Made by a program: the position numbers and the translations under genes. A DNA stretch of 64,000 nucleotides from CAYNUJ01 sp964573255 (GTDB lineage: Bacteria; Bacteroidota; Ignavibacteria; Ignavibacteriales; Melioribacteraceae), in NCBI GenBank assembly GCA_964573255.1, contig CAZNJB010000010.1, positions 20,704-84,703 of the forward strand. The letters are read 5' to 3'. The number at the start of each line of letters is the position of its first letter. Position 1 is the stretch's first letter. The notes below the pieces were generated by a model that was given only the letters and a program-made list of their open reading frames with translations, was not told the origin of the DNA and did no database searches. Shown here in pieces: positions 38,201 to 46,196 of this stretch.

Positions 38201-38332
38201 CTGCCGTTTATCGAAAAAGTTAACACATTCCAAAAAGATGAATGGAAAGAATTTATTGATAAGGTAAACGATGCCGGATTCACAATATTTAAATTGCCTA
38301 ATCCAGTAAAATTGGAAAAGCAACAGAAATAA
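35210..38332 (+). CDS. VPS10/BNR-repeat secreted protein (sortilin-like, glycosyl-hydrolase-annotated family)
   Basis: AGGAG at 35198 is 7 bases before ATG 35210, so this start is preferred to the in-frame TTG three bases earlier; the product is 1040 residues. A signal peptide (FVLLFSLFVFTLNAQ) precedes PRSIGPAGMSGRVTSI and a ten-bladed type propeller with GIFKSLDGGKTWKLMG, GVFKTTDGGETWKKIL and FYTNDFGESWENL blades (about 30-720). A beta domain and a helical, lysine-rich C-terminal part (about 880-1040) follow. There is no NPFNP tail, unlike the other propeller proteins here. These proteins are common in Bacteroidota and are often labelled glycosyl hydrolase without proof. A DUF1579 gene follows 49 bases later. 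Confidence 0.88.
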   Translation: MNKYFVLLFSLFVFTLNAQDFKTEYLEGLKPRSIGPAGMSGRVTSIDAVINNPDIIYVGTASGGLWRSTSGGTEWEPIFDDQPAASIGAVAVDQNIPDIIWAGTGEGNPRNSQSMGRGIFKSLDGGKTWKLMGLENTKTIHRIIIDPRNSDVVYAASLGNAWKENEERGVFKTTDGGETWKKILYVNELTGCADLVIDPENPNKLIAAMWEYRRWPWFFKSGGKGSGIYITFDGGKTWQKRTSKDGLPEGELGRIGLAIAPSNPKIIYALIEAEKNALYKSSDGGFKWKKVSDKNVGNRPFYYADIFVDPDNENRIYNLHSTVTVSDDGGRTFETLIPWSKIHPDHHAFWINPQDASYLLEGNDGGMAISRDKGKTWRFIGNLPLGQFYHINVDRDFPYHVYGGMQDNGSWRGPSRVRRWGGIRNSEWEEVGFGDGFDVVPYIPDTRFGYGMSQGGHLYRYDVLTGSSKDIQPYHPDGVKLRFNWNAAIAQDPFNAETIYYGSQFLHKSEDMGDSWEIISPDLTTNDPEKQKQFDSGGLTYDVTDAENYTTIISIAPSPVKQGVIWVGTDDGNIQLTIDGGKTWQNLTENLDDAPEGGWVAQIRASSYSEREAWVVINNYRKGDWMPYLFYTNDFGESWENLAEGKNIDGYLLSVLQDPVEPELVFLGSEFGLYFSTDKGESWIKWDKNYPTVSTMDLAYQPDENDLVIGTFGRAAYIIDNIAPLRELARNKNFVSTKLKLFDIPDAYMEYNKRPAGSRFASGLEYLGENERPNAMVTFWVQPDTSKKGKNTKIKLSVFDEEGTNIRNLEPKFKAGFNRTYWYLDAKGVRFPGGKKPQPGSPERGGSKILPGKYKIVISYGDLKDSAFVNVKFDSRIKLNISDLKERKLLTEQVVKLVSATTTAVDNLDEMKKALDLFVKESKNDTTFKDLKKTAKEFLDTIKTMREEVIQPKEKGIRQDESKISYKLRRAFWTVQGYHDKPGEREKLVIKEAEKVVLPFIEKVNTFQKDEWKEFIDKVNDAGFTIFKLPNPVKLEKQQK

Positions 38333-38336
38333 AAAA

Positions 38337-38357
38337 GGAACAAGATTTACTTGTTCC
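38337..38357. other. Intercistronic hairpin
   Basis: A perfect 8-base stem (GGAACAAG, CTTGTTCC) with a 5-base loop lies between the VPS10-type and DUF1579 genes. No T-tract follows on the + strand, so processing or partial attenuation is more likely than termination. Confidence 0.45.
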
Positions 38358-38381
38358 AATCATTAATAAATAGGAGTTACT

Positions 38382-38960
38382 ATGAAAAACGTAATTATAT
38401 TCGTTGCCGTATTTTTAATTTCATTTGCGGTTAACGGACAAGAAAAGAAAGAAATGTCACCGGAGCAGAAAGTCTGGATGGAGTACATGACTCCCGGCGA
38501 AATGCATAAATATTTAGCTAAAAATGTTGGCGAATACAAAACCGTTACAACCTTTTGGGAAACTCCGGGTGCGGAACCTTTTGTTACAGAAGGGAAATCA
38601 GTCTCGAAAATGATTATGGGTGGTAGATATTTGCAAAGTCAATTTACCGGTAATATGATGGGAATGCCCTACGAAGGAATGAGTTTGGATGCTTACGATA
38701 ATGCATTAAAAAAATTCTATACAGTTTGGATTGATAATTTCGGGACAGGAATGATGACCGGCGTTGGAACTTTCAACGAAGAAGAAAATGCTATTCATTA
38801 TGAGGTAGAATATGTTAGTCCGATGGATAGGAAAACCGTTAAGGCGCGTGAAATTGTACATTTTATCGATGATAATAATCAGGTGATTGAAATGTTTATG
38901 ACCTCGCCTACGGGAGAAGAATGGAAAGGTATGGTGGTTAAGCTCGAAAGAATTAAATAA
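38382..38960 (+). CDS. DUF1579-family secreted protein
   Basis: This 192-residue protein has a signal peptide (VIIFVAVFLISFAVNGQ) and the DUF1579 pattern: a block around LAKNVGEYKTVTTFWETPGA, GGRYLQSQFTGNMMGMPYEG and GMSLDAYDNALKKFYTVWID, then GVGTFNEEENAIHYEVEY. The family forms a lipocalin-like barrel of unknown ligand. It has an AGGAG-type site and shares a transcript with the VPS10-type gene; a terminator is at 39020. Confidence 0.8.
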   Translation: MKNVIIFVAVFLISFAVNGQEKKEMSPEQKVWMEYMTPGEMHKYLAKNVGEYKTVTTFWETPGAEPFVTEGKSVSKMIMGGRYLQSQFTGNMMGMPYEGMSLDAYDNALKKFYTVWIDNFGTGMMTGVGTFNEEENAIHYEVEYVSPMDRKTVKAREIVHFIDDNNQVIEMFMTSPTGEEWKGMVVKLERIK

Positions 38961-39019
38961 TCTATTTTTGGTTTTCCCCAAAAACAATAAACGTTATGTG
39001 AATTTGTTAGTGTTTATTA

Positions 39020-39051
39020 AAGTCCGGATGTTAGTAATAATATCCGGACTT
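39020..39051. terminator. Bidirectional terminator between DUF1579 gene and menG
   Basis: A 10-base stem (AAGTCCGGAT, ATCCGGACTT) with a 12-base loop, followed by TATTTTATT on the + strand. It overlaps the menG stop codon, so it probably serves both convergent genes. Confidence 0.75.
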
Positions 39052-39742
39052 ATTTTATTCCAATTACAACTTGAACAATTCCGAATGTTAAAGATTTATA
39101 TTCAACTCTGCTGAATCCGGCTTCCTTCAATAATTCCGGTATGTTAATCGTTTTGTCGAAGTCCCGTACAGACTCGGGCAAATATGTATATGCTTCCGGA
39201 TCTTTGCTTATAATTCTTCCAACAAGCGGTAATATTTTAGTGAAGTAAAAATTATAAACGGCTTTAACAAGAAAATTAGAAGGCATACGGAATTCTAAAA
39301 TTGTTGCTTTACCGTTTGGCATCAGTACTCTGTTGAATTGTTTGAAGCCTTCGAGAATGTCGTAAAAATTTCTTACACCGAAAGCGACTGTTATATTCGA
39401 AAAAGATTGATTTTTGAATGGTAAATCTTCCGCAACGCATTGAACCGTTCGTCCGCGTATGTCTTCTGTTTTCTGTGAAAATAATTTGAGCATATTAAAT
39501 GATAAATCCGCTCCCGTAATTTGGCTAACTCCAAATTTTTTAGCCGCTATCGAAAAATCACCTGTGCCGCAGGCTACATCCAAAAGAGTTGCATCCTTAT
39601 TAATTTTGGTGAGTTTTAATGCTTTCTTTCGCCAGTAAAAATCAACTCCCGCACTCAATAAATGATTTAGCAAATCATATTTAGGTGAAATTGAATCAAA
39701 AATTCTTTGTACTCTGCTTTTTTTATCCATAATTGATTTCAT
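39050..39742 (-). CDS. menG: Demethylmenaquinone methyltransferase MenG/UbiE
   Basis: This 230-residue SAM-dependent methyltransferase performs the last step of menaquinone synthesis. It has the family N-terminus RIFDSISPKYDLLNHLLSAG (about 14-33), the SAM motif DVACGTGDFSIAA (about 54-66), and NITVAFGVRNFYD (about 116-128) typical of UbiE/MenG. No ubiquinone genes are in sight and this phylum uses menaquinone, so MenG is preferred to UbiE. An internal ATG (M5, MDKKSRV) is an alternative start. The following gene is 122 bases away. Confidence 0.93.
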   Translation of the reverse strand: MKSIMDKKSRVQRIFDSISPKYDLLNHLLSAGVDFYWRKKALKLTKINKDATLLDVACGTGDFSIAAKKFGVSQITGADLSFNMLKLFSQKTEDIRGRTVQCVAEDLPFKNQSFSNITVAFGVRNFYDILEGFKQFNRVLMPNGKATILEFRMPSNFLVKAVYNFYFTKILPLVGRIISKDPEAYTYLPESVRDFDKTINIPELLKEAGFSRVEYKSLTFGIVQVVIGIK

Positions 39743-39864
39743 CTCTATTTAAAATAATTTATGTCTTTTGGAAAATAACTAACGAAATATTGCAGTCAAT
39801 AAAATAACTGAATTCAAGTAGTGCAGGTTGTCTGTATAATCTGGGAAGTTTCTGCAGGAATAGA

Positions 39865-40809
39865 TTAAGAATATTCAAATTTCTTCCCTCCGGTTTTTTC
39901 CATCCACCAATTGTAAATATATGGCCCGCTCCACATCGTAAATATCATAAAAATTATCCCACCGAGTACATCGGCTACGTAATGATATCTCAAATAAACG
40001 GTTGAAAAAATCAATAAAGTACCGTTTGGTATGAAAAAATATCTCGATTTTGTCTTCATCTTAAGGGATAAAAACATAACTATTAAGGTCATTTGAGTAT
40101 GCCCGCTTGGGAATACATCCCGCTGAACCAGATCTGCAACATTCAGAGTGCCTGCAGGGATTGATTCACCTGCGTTAACGACTTCCCGCAAAAAATCGGT
40201 TAAAAATATGCCCGGCAGTTCACTATTTATTGCTGTAAAATCGTGTAAAGTAAATCTCGGTCCAATTGCAGGAACCAAAAAATATCCGATATATGATAGA
40301 ATAAATCCCCATACAACGGAATAAGTTGCAAATTTAACATCTTCATAACGATTGTTTAACATCAAATCTACAACCAATATTACGGGAAGGAAAAAGAAAG
40401 TACCGTAAACTATCTGTAATAATTCTGTTAAATAAGGATTAGCGATGGAATAAAGTGCGTGTGTCGGATCGGTTCCGAAAATAAATCTATCTATTTGAAT
40501 TAGAATATTATCGTAATCAACTCCTCTAATCGGTTTGATCATAAAATAAATTTCTTTAAACGTTAAGAATACTAGTGGAACCAAGTACCAGAAATGGAGT
40601 TGTTTCCAAAGCGTCTTACCGCTTTTTTTATCCATCACGGCTACAAAGGAAATGGCGGATATTAGAATGAAATTGTAAAAAACAAATTCAGCCCAAGGTT
40701 CGATTTTATTGCTGAAAATAATATTAGTTACTGTTAATCCTAAATAAAAAATTATAACAATAACATCCGTGGGAAAAAGTGCATTTAAGTAAGATTTAAA
40801 TTTATCCAT
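39865..40809 (-). CDS. PAP2-superfamily integral membrane phosphatase/phosphotransferase
   Basis: This 314-residue membrane protein has about six hydrophobic helices. The PAP2 catalytic signature is present in part: FPSGHTQMTL (about residue 226) and STVYLRYHYVADVLGG (about 268-283). The first conserved motif (KxxxxxxRP) was not found, as in the inositol-phosphorylceramide-synthase-like subgroup, so it may transfer a phospho-headgroup in lipid synthesis rather than simply hydrolyse phosphate. It starts in TAATG with the mgtE stop, so the two are co-translated. Substrate unknown. Confidence 0.82.
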   Translation of the reverse strand: MDKFKSYLNALFPTDVIVIIFYLGLTVTNIIFSNKIEPWAEFVFYNFILISAISFVAVMDKKSGKTLWKQLHFWYLVPLVFLTFKEIYFMIKPIRGVDYDNILIQIDRFIFGTDPTHALYSIANPYLTELLQIVYGTFFFLPVILVVDLMLNNRYEDVKFATYSVVWGFILSYIGYFLVPAIGPRFTLHDFTAINSELPGIFLTDFLREVVNAGESIPAGTLNVADLVQRDVFPSGHTQMTLIVMFLSLKMKTKSRYFFIPNGTLLIFSTVYLRYHYVADVLGGIIFMIFTMWSGPYIYNWWMEKTGGKKFEYS

Positions 40810-42194
40810 TACGATATAAAAAATATGGTGACCAAAGAAAGATAAATTATTAAACCTAAAACATCATTCATAGTGGTAACAAACGGTCCGGTTGCAATTG
40901 CCGGATCGATTCCCAATTTCTTCAATAAGACCGGTACCACTGCGCCAATCATAGTTGCATTAATCATTATTATGGTTAACGAAATCGCGAGTATCCCGGA
41001 AAAAAATAATTCCGAGTGGAAGAATATATAAGTTGCTGCCAGAAGAACAATACTGCAGGCTAAGGCATTTAAAATAGCTACTCTAAATTCTTTCCACAAA
41101 CGCTTAAATGCTTTCGAGAACCAAAGTTCATCTGAACTGAGACTGCGAACCATAACTATTGCCGCTTGGCTCCCGGAACTGCCTCCCATTGCCATAACAA
41201 CCGGAATAAAAAAGCTGGCAACAATTAATTTTTCGATAGAGGCTTGGAATGAAGAAAGTACCACAGCACTTATGAGCTCGCCGGCTAAACTAACCATCAA
41301 CCAAGGTAACCTGATGCGTGTTACTTTCAGAGTTGAATGGCTGTACTCTTCGTCGTCTGTAAGACCCGCCATTTTCTGGAGATCTTCTTCAGCTTCTTCT
41401 TGGATAACATCAACTATATCGTCAATAGTAATTCTACCAAGCATTACCTTATTATCGTCAACAACCGGAATAGCGACGAGGTCGTATTTTTCCATTATAT
41501 TCGCTACTTCCTCTTGATCCATGTCGGGAGTGACGTAGATTAAATCTTCCTCCATCACATCGGTTATGCGGGTCTTTAGTGGATTGATCAATAGCTCTTT
41601 TAGGGGAACAAATCCGACTAATTGATCATTGTTGTTGAGTACGTAAATGTGATAAATTTGTTCAAATTCTTCCGCATGGTTTCTTACTTCGCGAATTGCA
41701 GCACGGATAGTAACATTATCGCGTACCCAAACAAAATCGCTGCTCATTATACCGCCGGCAGAATCCTCGGCGTATTTGAGCAACTCTTTTACATCTTCCG
41801 AATCTTCAACGTCAATATTCTGAAGAACGTGCTCTGCAATGTTTTCCGGCAGATCGCTAACTATATCGGTTGCGTCATCGATATCAAGTTCGTCAACAAT
41901 ATCGGTGATTTTATCCGTATCGATATCTTGAAGAATTTTTTCACGAAGGTCTTCGTCAATTTCCGTTATAACTTCTGCTGCCGTATCATTATCCAATAGA
42001 TGGAAAAGATATTCTGCGTCATCATAATCGAGGTGATTGATGACCTCGGCAATATCTGCCGGGTGAAGATCGGTAATAATATTTAAAAGACTACCTGAAT
42101 CCTGTTCCTCAATTAAAAGAGAAACATTTTCCAGTAGTTCTTTGTCAATCCTTATTACGTCTCTGGTTTGTGATATGTGTTCTTCTCTAGTCAT
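40809..42194 (-). CDS. mgtE: Magnesium transporter MgtE
   Basis: This protein has the full MgtE layout: an N-terminal superhelical domain (about 40-135, DIDTDKITDIVDELDIDDAT), two CBS domains (about 140-260, MSSDFVWVRDNVTIRAAIRE, YVTPDMDQEEVANIMEKYDL), the plug helix, and five transmembrane helices ending with the family signature GPFVTTMNDVLGLIIYLSLV. The CBS domains sense cytosolic Mg2+ and gate the channel. ATG 42194 is the better start; a TTG lies just before it. The start overlaps the rsmA stop by 8 bases. Confidence 0.95.
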   Translation of the reverse strand: MTREEHISQTRDVIRIDKELLENVSLLIEEQDSGSLLNIITDLHPADIAEVINHLDYDDAEYLFHLLDNDTAAEVITEIDEDLREKILQDIDTDKITDIVDELDIDDATDIVSDLPENIAEHVLQNIDVEDSEDVKELLKYAEDSAGGIMSSDFVWVRDNVTIRAAIREVRNHAEEFEQIYHIYVLNNNDQLVGFVPLKELLINPLKTRITDVMEEDLIYVTPDMDQEEVANIMEKYDLVAIPVVDDNKVMLGRITIDDIVDVIQEEAEEDLQKMAGLTDDEEYSHSTLKVTRIRLPWLMVSLAGELISAVVLSSFQASIEKLIVASFFIPVVMAMGGSSGSQAAIVMVRSLSSDELWFSKAFKRLWKEFRVAILNALACSIVLLAATYIFFHSELFFSGILAISLTIIMINATMIGAVVPVLLKKLGIDPAIATGPFVTTMNDVLGLIIYLSLVTIFFIS

Positions 42195-42954
42195 CAATTA
42201 GTTCCCGCAGTTCAGCAGCTAAGTGTAAGAAATCCGCTAACCGGTATTCTTCCGCTCTGCGTGTAAGAGCGGATGAAATTTTTGTGAAATCACAATCTGC
42301 AAATATACTATTCTTCAATGAATTTTTTAAGGTTTTTCTCCTTTTGCCAAATGAAGCCTTAACCACACTATGTAAAAATTTATGATCATTGTACGGCAGT
42401 TCCTTTTTGAATCTCAAATGAACAACTGCTGAATTGACTTTTGGTTTGGGGTAAAATACATTCGGGGATATTTTAAAACAATATTTTGTTTCGGCATAGA
42501 ATGAAGTTAGCACACTCAATATACCGTAATCTTTTGTTCTAGGTCCTGCAATAATCCTTTTTGCAACTTCGTCCTGCATCATTAAAACAGCATCTTCAAT
42601 TATATTGAAGTTGTCGAATAGTTTGAACAAAATAGGGGATGTTATATTGTATGGAATATTGCCGATTATTCTTAAACTTTTTGTGCTTAGTTGAGATAAA
42701 TCCATTTTCAAAAAATCAGCTCTTATAAATTTTACGGCTTTAAATTTTTCGCTTAAATCATCAATAACTCTTTTATCTATCTCAACAGCGAATACATTTG
42801 CTCCTGAAGCGTTAAGATATTCGGTTAATGCACCTTTGCCCGGTCCGATTTCTAGAATATTCTCACCTTCTTTTGGGGAAAATTCTTCAATTATTTTGTT
42901 TATTATATTTCGATCTGTTAAATAATTTTGTCCGAATCTTTTTAGTGGTTTCAT
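42187..42954 (-). CDS. rsmA: 16S rRNA dimethyladenosine transferase RsmA (KsgA)
   Basis: This 255-residue enzyme dimethylates the two adjacent adenines in the 3' hairpin of 16S rRNA. It shows KRFGQNYLTDRNIINKI at the N-terminus, the SAM site ILEIGPGKGALTEYL (about 35-49) and the catalytic NIPYNITSPILFKL (about 98-111). Length fits the family. It is the first gene of a - strand operon with mgtE and the PAP2 gene. Confidence 0.96.
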   Translation of the reverse strand: MKPLKRFGQNYLTDRNIINKIIEEFSPKEGENILEIGPGKGALTEYLNASGANVFAVEIDKRVIDDLSEKFKAVKFIRADFLKMDLSQLSTKSLRIIGNIPYNITSPILFKLFDNFNIIEDAVLMMQDEVAKRIIAGPRTKDYGILSVLTSFYAETKYCFKISPNVFYPKPKVNSAVVHLRFKKELPYNDHKFLHSVVKASFGKRRKTLKNSLKNSIFADCDFTKISSALTRRAEEYRLADFLHLAAELRELIDD

Positions 42955-43036
42955 ATTGAATATTCGATAAATAAAAAATCTTTGGATATGATTCTATTAT
43001 AAATTATTTTATTCAATAAAAATAGCGAGGTTTAAT

Positions 43037-43996
43037 TTGGCATCAAAATTTATAATTACTGTTGATCTTGGTGGTACAAAAGTTTTATCTGCATTATTGA
43101 ATTCAGAAAATAAAATTATTAAGACGATTAAATTACCGACTAAAGTTGAAGAGGGAAAAAGTAAAATTGTAAACACAATTGCCGCTTCCATTAAGAAGAT
43201 AATTGAAGAGAGCGGATTGAATGAATCGGATATACGTGCAATATCTATGGGTGTTCCCGGTACTGTAAATCCACATACCGGTATAATAGGCAGTGCACCT
43301 AATTTGGGCATAAAAAATTTTAATATTAAAAGAGCTTTGCAAAAACATTTTCAAATTCCTGTTTTGATAGAGAACGATGTGAACTTAGCCGCATTAGGGA
43401 TAAAAAGATTTGAGTTTAATGATAAAACTAAAAATATGCTTGTTGTTTTTATCGGAACAGGAATCGGGGGAGCCTTAATCTTTGATAACAAACTATATAG
43501 AGGTAGCAATTTCTTTGCCGGTGAGATTGGACATATGCGTGTTAATAATGACGGATATCTGAATTTAACTAAGAAAAATTCCACGTTTGAAAATATTGCC
43601 AGTAGAACGGCAATTGTTAAGGCAATTAAAAAGGAATTAAAAAATAATCCGGTATCCGAACTATCTAAATTAAAAAAGAAGCAAATCAAGAGTAAAGTTT
43701 TAGCTAAAGCCTTAGCGGGAAACGACCCAATCGTAAAGAAACACTTGAATCATGCTTGCAAGGTTATTGGTTCGGTTCTCGGTAGTATTACTACATTATT
43801 GAATTTAGATACAATAGTACTCGGCGGTGGAGTTGTGGAAGCAATGGGAGATTATATGACTCCAAAGATAATCACTGCTTTTAACAATACCGTTCTGGAA
43901 GAACCGGGTAAACAAGTTAAGATTGTCTATACAAAACTCGGTGATGAAGCTCCTCTGTTTGGGGGTATTGCTTTAGCGGATGAATTTATTGAATAG
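43037..43996 (+). CDS. ROK-family sugar kinase (glucokinase-like), zinc motif absent
   Basis: This 319-residue protein has the ATP-binding VDLGGTKVLSALLN at the N-terminus, ISMGVPGTVNPHTGII near 70, VLIENDVNLAALG near 110, FIGTGIGGALI near 135 and GEIGHMRV near 165. It should phosphorylate a hexose, most likely glucose; this would feed the glycolytic genes elsewhere. The start is TTG with GAGG six bases upstream. The CxCGxxGC zinc-binding cysteines that normally follow GHM are missing (NNDGYLNLTKKNSTF stands there), which is unusual for ROK kinases. Confidence 0.88.
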   Translation: MASKFIITVDLGGTKVLSALLNSENKIIKTIKLPTKVEEGKSKIVNTIAASIKKIIEESGLNESDIRAISMGVPGTVNPHTGIIGSAPNLGIKNFNIKRALQKHFQIPVLIENDVNLAALGIKRFEFNDKTKNMLVVFIGTGIGGALIFDNKLYRGSNFFAGEIGHMRVNNDGYLNLTKKNSTFENIASRTAIVKAIKKELKNNPVSELSKLKKKQIKSKVLAKALAGNDPIVKKHLNHACKVIGSVLGSITTLLNLDTIVLGGGVVEAMGDYMTPKIITAFNNTVLEEPGKQVKIVYTKLGDEAPLFGGIALADEFIE

Positions 43997-44070
43997 AATA
44001 TTTTAAAAAGAGTGTTTTTTTAGTTTGAGACAAGTATAATTATTACAACTCTTAATCTTTTTGTTTATAG

Positions 44071-44232
44071 AAGGATGGTCAAAGGTTTGGAAAAAATTCT
44101 TACTTAAAGAATAACTGTGCGGCATATTCCTCAGTTACTTTTGATGATGATTATATTTATGGGTTGTTTAATCTTTTATTCCTCCTGAAGAAATATAATG
44201 TAGAAGCAACTCTCTTTGTTTCCAGATTTTGA
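44071..44232 (+). pseudogene. Remnant of a polysaccharide deacetylase (NodB) domain
   Basis: An open stretch of 53 codons without a proper start codon encodes VTFDDDYIYGLFNLLFLL and then KKYNVEATLFVSRF before a stop. It lines up with the first catalytic motif of NodB-type deacetylases (TFDDGY followed by ...LKKYNVPATFFVS). The remaining ~150 residues are gone. Only a decayed fragment remains between the ROK kinase and the ABC-F gene. Confidence 0.6.
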
Positions 44233-44249
44233 GAGTTAGATTGAAGGGT

Positions 44250-46181
44250 TCAAATCTCAAACTGTTTGTTTATTTCTTCCAGCTCATCGTTTAATTCAGC
44301 CCACCGTTCCATACTATTTTCAAGTTGCTCTTTTGTTTGAGTGTAAGCAAGATTTGTCTCTTTTAGTAAAACCGGATCTGAGTAAATTTTTTCATTTGCC
44401 AAATCGTTTTCCAATTGAGCTTTTTTCTCTTCAAGCTCTTCAATTTCTTTTTCAAGCAATTCAATATTTTTCACAATTTCTTTAGTGGCTTTATATTTTT
44501 GCTGTCTTAATTCTGCCTCTTTCCTTTTTAACTCTTTTCTGTTGTTCTCCTTTTTTGTCTCAGAATTAATTGAGGGTTCTTCATCTGAAAAATGTTTTTG
44601 CATATAGTAATCAATTCCACCGGGATAGACTTTAACGCTACCGTTGCGGATATCTACAACTTTATTAACCAGTGGTCTCAAAAAATCTACATCGTGCGAA
44701 ACGATAATTAGCGTTCCTTCAAAATTAATCAGTGCTTTTTGCAGCACTTCTTTTGATTGGAAATCGAGATGGTTTGTCGGCTCGTCCAGAATAATCAGAT
44801 TAGCTTCTTCAAGAAGCAATTTAGCCAATGCGGTTCTTGCTTTTTCGCCACCGGAAAGAACACTTGCTTTCTTGAATACATCGTCGTCGCTAAAGAGGAA
44901 GGCACCTAATATGGAACGTGCTCTTCCTAAAGTAATATCACTGCGGGAATTGTAAATGATGTTAATTATGTCGGAATCGAGATCCAATTCTTCTGCAGCT
45001 TCTTGGGAAAAGAATGAAATTATAGTGTTGCTTCCGTATTTAACTTCACCGCTTGTTGGTTGAATTCTACCTGCAACAATACGTGAAAGGGTAGTTTTCC
45101 CGGCGCCGTTGGGTCCGACAAAGGCAATTTTATCTCCGCGTTCGATTAATAAATTTATATCAGAGAATACGAGGTTCTCACCAAAGGATTTCGAGATGTT
45201 GATTAATTCCACAGGAACCGAACCGGAACGGGGTGGGGGAGGAAACTCTATTTTAATTTCCCGGTTGTCGGATTCTATTTCTTCTACTTCGAGTTTCTCA
45301 AGCATTTTAATTCTGCTCTGCACCTGCTTTGCTTTAGTTGCTTTGTACCGGAAGCGTTCAATAAATTTTTGTGTGTCCTTTATTTTCTGCAGTTTGTTTT
45401 TCCGTTCGGCTGCGGCTACTCTGTCTCTCTCTTTTTTAAACTCTAAATACTTTTCGTAATTACCACGAAAGTAATTGATTTTTCTGTTGAATATTTCAAG
45501 GGTTTTATTAGTTATCCGATTGATAAAATCCTTATCGTGCGAAACAATAAGAATTGCTCCGGAATAACTCGACAAGAAATTCTCAAGCCAATGAAGTGAA
45601 TCGATATCGAGATGATTTGTAGGCTCATCAAGAAGGAGAAGATCGTTTGAGCCGAGTAATATTTTTGCCAGCTCAATTCTCATTATCCATCCACCGGAAA
45701 ATTCTTTTATCTTTCTCTCGAAGTCACTTTCCTTAAAGCCCAAGCCCAGAAGAACCTTTTTTATTTCTGCTTCAATAGAGTAATAACCGTAAATTTCTTT
45801 TTGGTGCTGAATTTCACCAAGTTCATTCAGATATTTTTCGTTAATTTCGTCCCGGTGAGAATCAATCAATTTGTGAATTTCTTTTTCACGTTCGTCAAGA
45901 CTTGTGATAAGATCAAGCGAGTTCCGTATTTCTTCGAATAATCGGTTACCTTTTACATTATAATATTCTTGAGGCAAATAACCGATCCGGATTCCTGATT
46001 GGTACTTTACAGAACCTTCTTCCGGTTTTTCAATCCCTTTTATAATTTTTAGTAATGTGGATTTACCACTTCCGTTTGGACCTACTAAGCAAATTTTATC
46101 TTCTTTATTTATTTTAAAATTTGCGTTTTCGAAAAGAGGAAGTCCGGTGAATTGTACAGAAAGGTTTTGAACATCAATCAT
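44250..46181 (-). CDS. ABC-F family ATPase
   Basis: This 643-residue protein has two ABC domains and no membrane segment. Walker A motifs are GPNGSGKST (about 34-42) and GPNGAGKTT (about 354-362). Signatures are EFSGGWIMRIELAKIL and VLSGGEKARTALAKLL, each followed by LLDEPTNHLD. A helical linker (about 240-300) and a coiled-coil C-terminal arm (about 535-640, rich in E/K) are typical of the Uup/YdiF-like ABC-F group, which acts on ribosomes or on DNA structure. Antibiotic resistance cannot be claimed. The gene is 15 bases downstream of the PorZ-like gene on the same strand. Confidence 0.93.
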   Translation of the reverse strand: MIDVQNLSVQFTGLPLFENANFKINKEDKICLVGPNGSGKSTLLKIIKGIEKPEEGSVKYQSGIRIGYLPQEYYNVKGNRLFEEIRNSLDLITSLDEREKEIHKLIDSHRDEINEKYLNELGEIQHQKEIYGYYSIEAEIKKVLLGLGFKESDFERKIKEFSGGWIMRIELAKILLGSNDLLLLDEPTNHLDIDSLHWLENFLSSYSGAILIVSHDKDFINRITNKTLEIFNRKINYFRGNYEKYLEFKKERDRVAAAERKNKLQKIKDTQKFIERFRYKATKAKQVQSRIKMLEKLEVEEIESDNREIKIEFPPPPRSGSVPVELINISKSFGENLVFSDINLLIERGDKIAFVGPNGAGKTTLSRIVAGRIQPTSGEVKYGSNTIISFFSQEAAEELDLDSDIINIIYNSRSDITLGRARSILGAFLFSDDDVFKKASVLSGGEKARTALAKLLLEEANLIILDEPTNHLDFQSKEVLQKALINFEGTLIIVSHDVDFLRPLVNKVVDIRNGSVKVYPGGIDYYMQKHFSDEEPSINSETKKENNRKELKRKEAELRQQKYKATKEIVKNIELLEKEIEELEEKKAQLENDLANEKIYSDPVLLKETNLAYTQTKEQLENSMERWAELNDELEEINKQFEI

Positions 46182-46196
46182 TATTTGCAGAACCTC

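Noticed and set aside
38337..38357. Terminator between the VPS10-type and DUF1579 genes
   Set aside because: The stem is good but no T-run follows on the coding strand, and the genes look co-transcribed.
41622..41999. 125-residue + strand open frame opposite mgtE
   Set aside because: Antisense to the MgtE N-terminal and CBS domains, without a ribosome site or recognisable domain.
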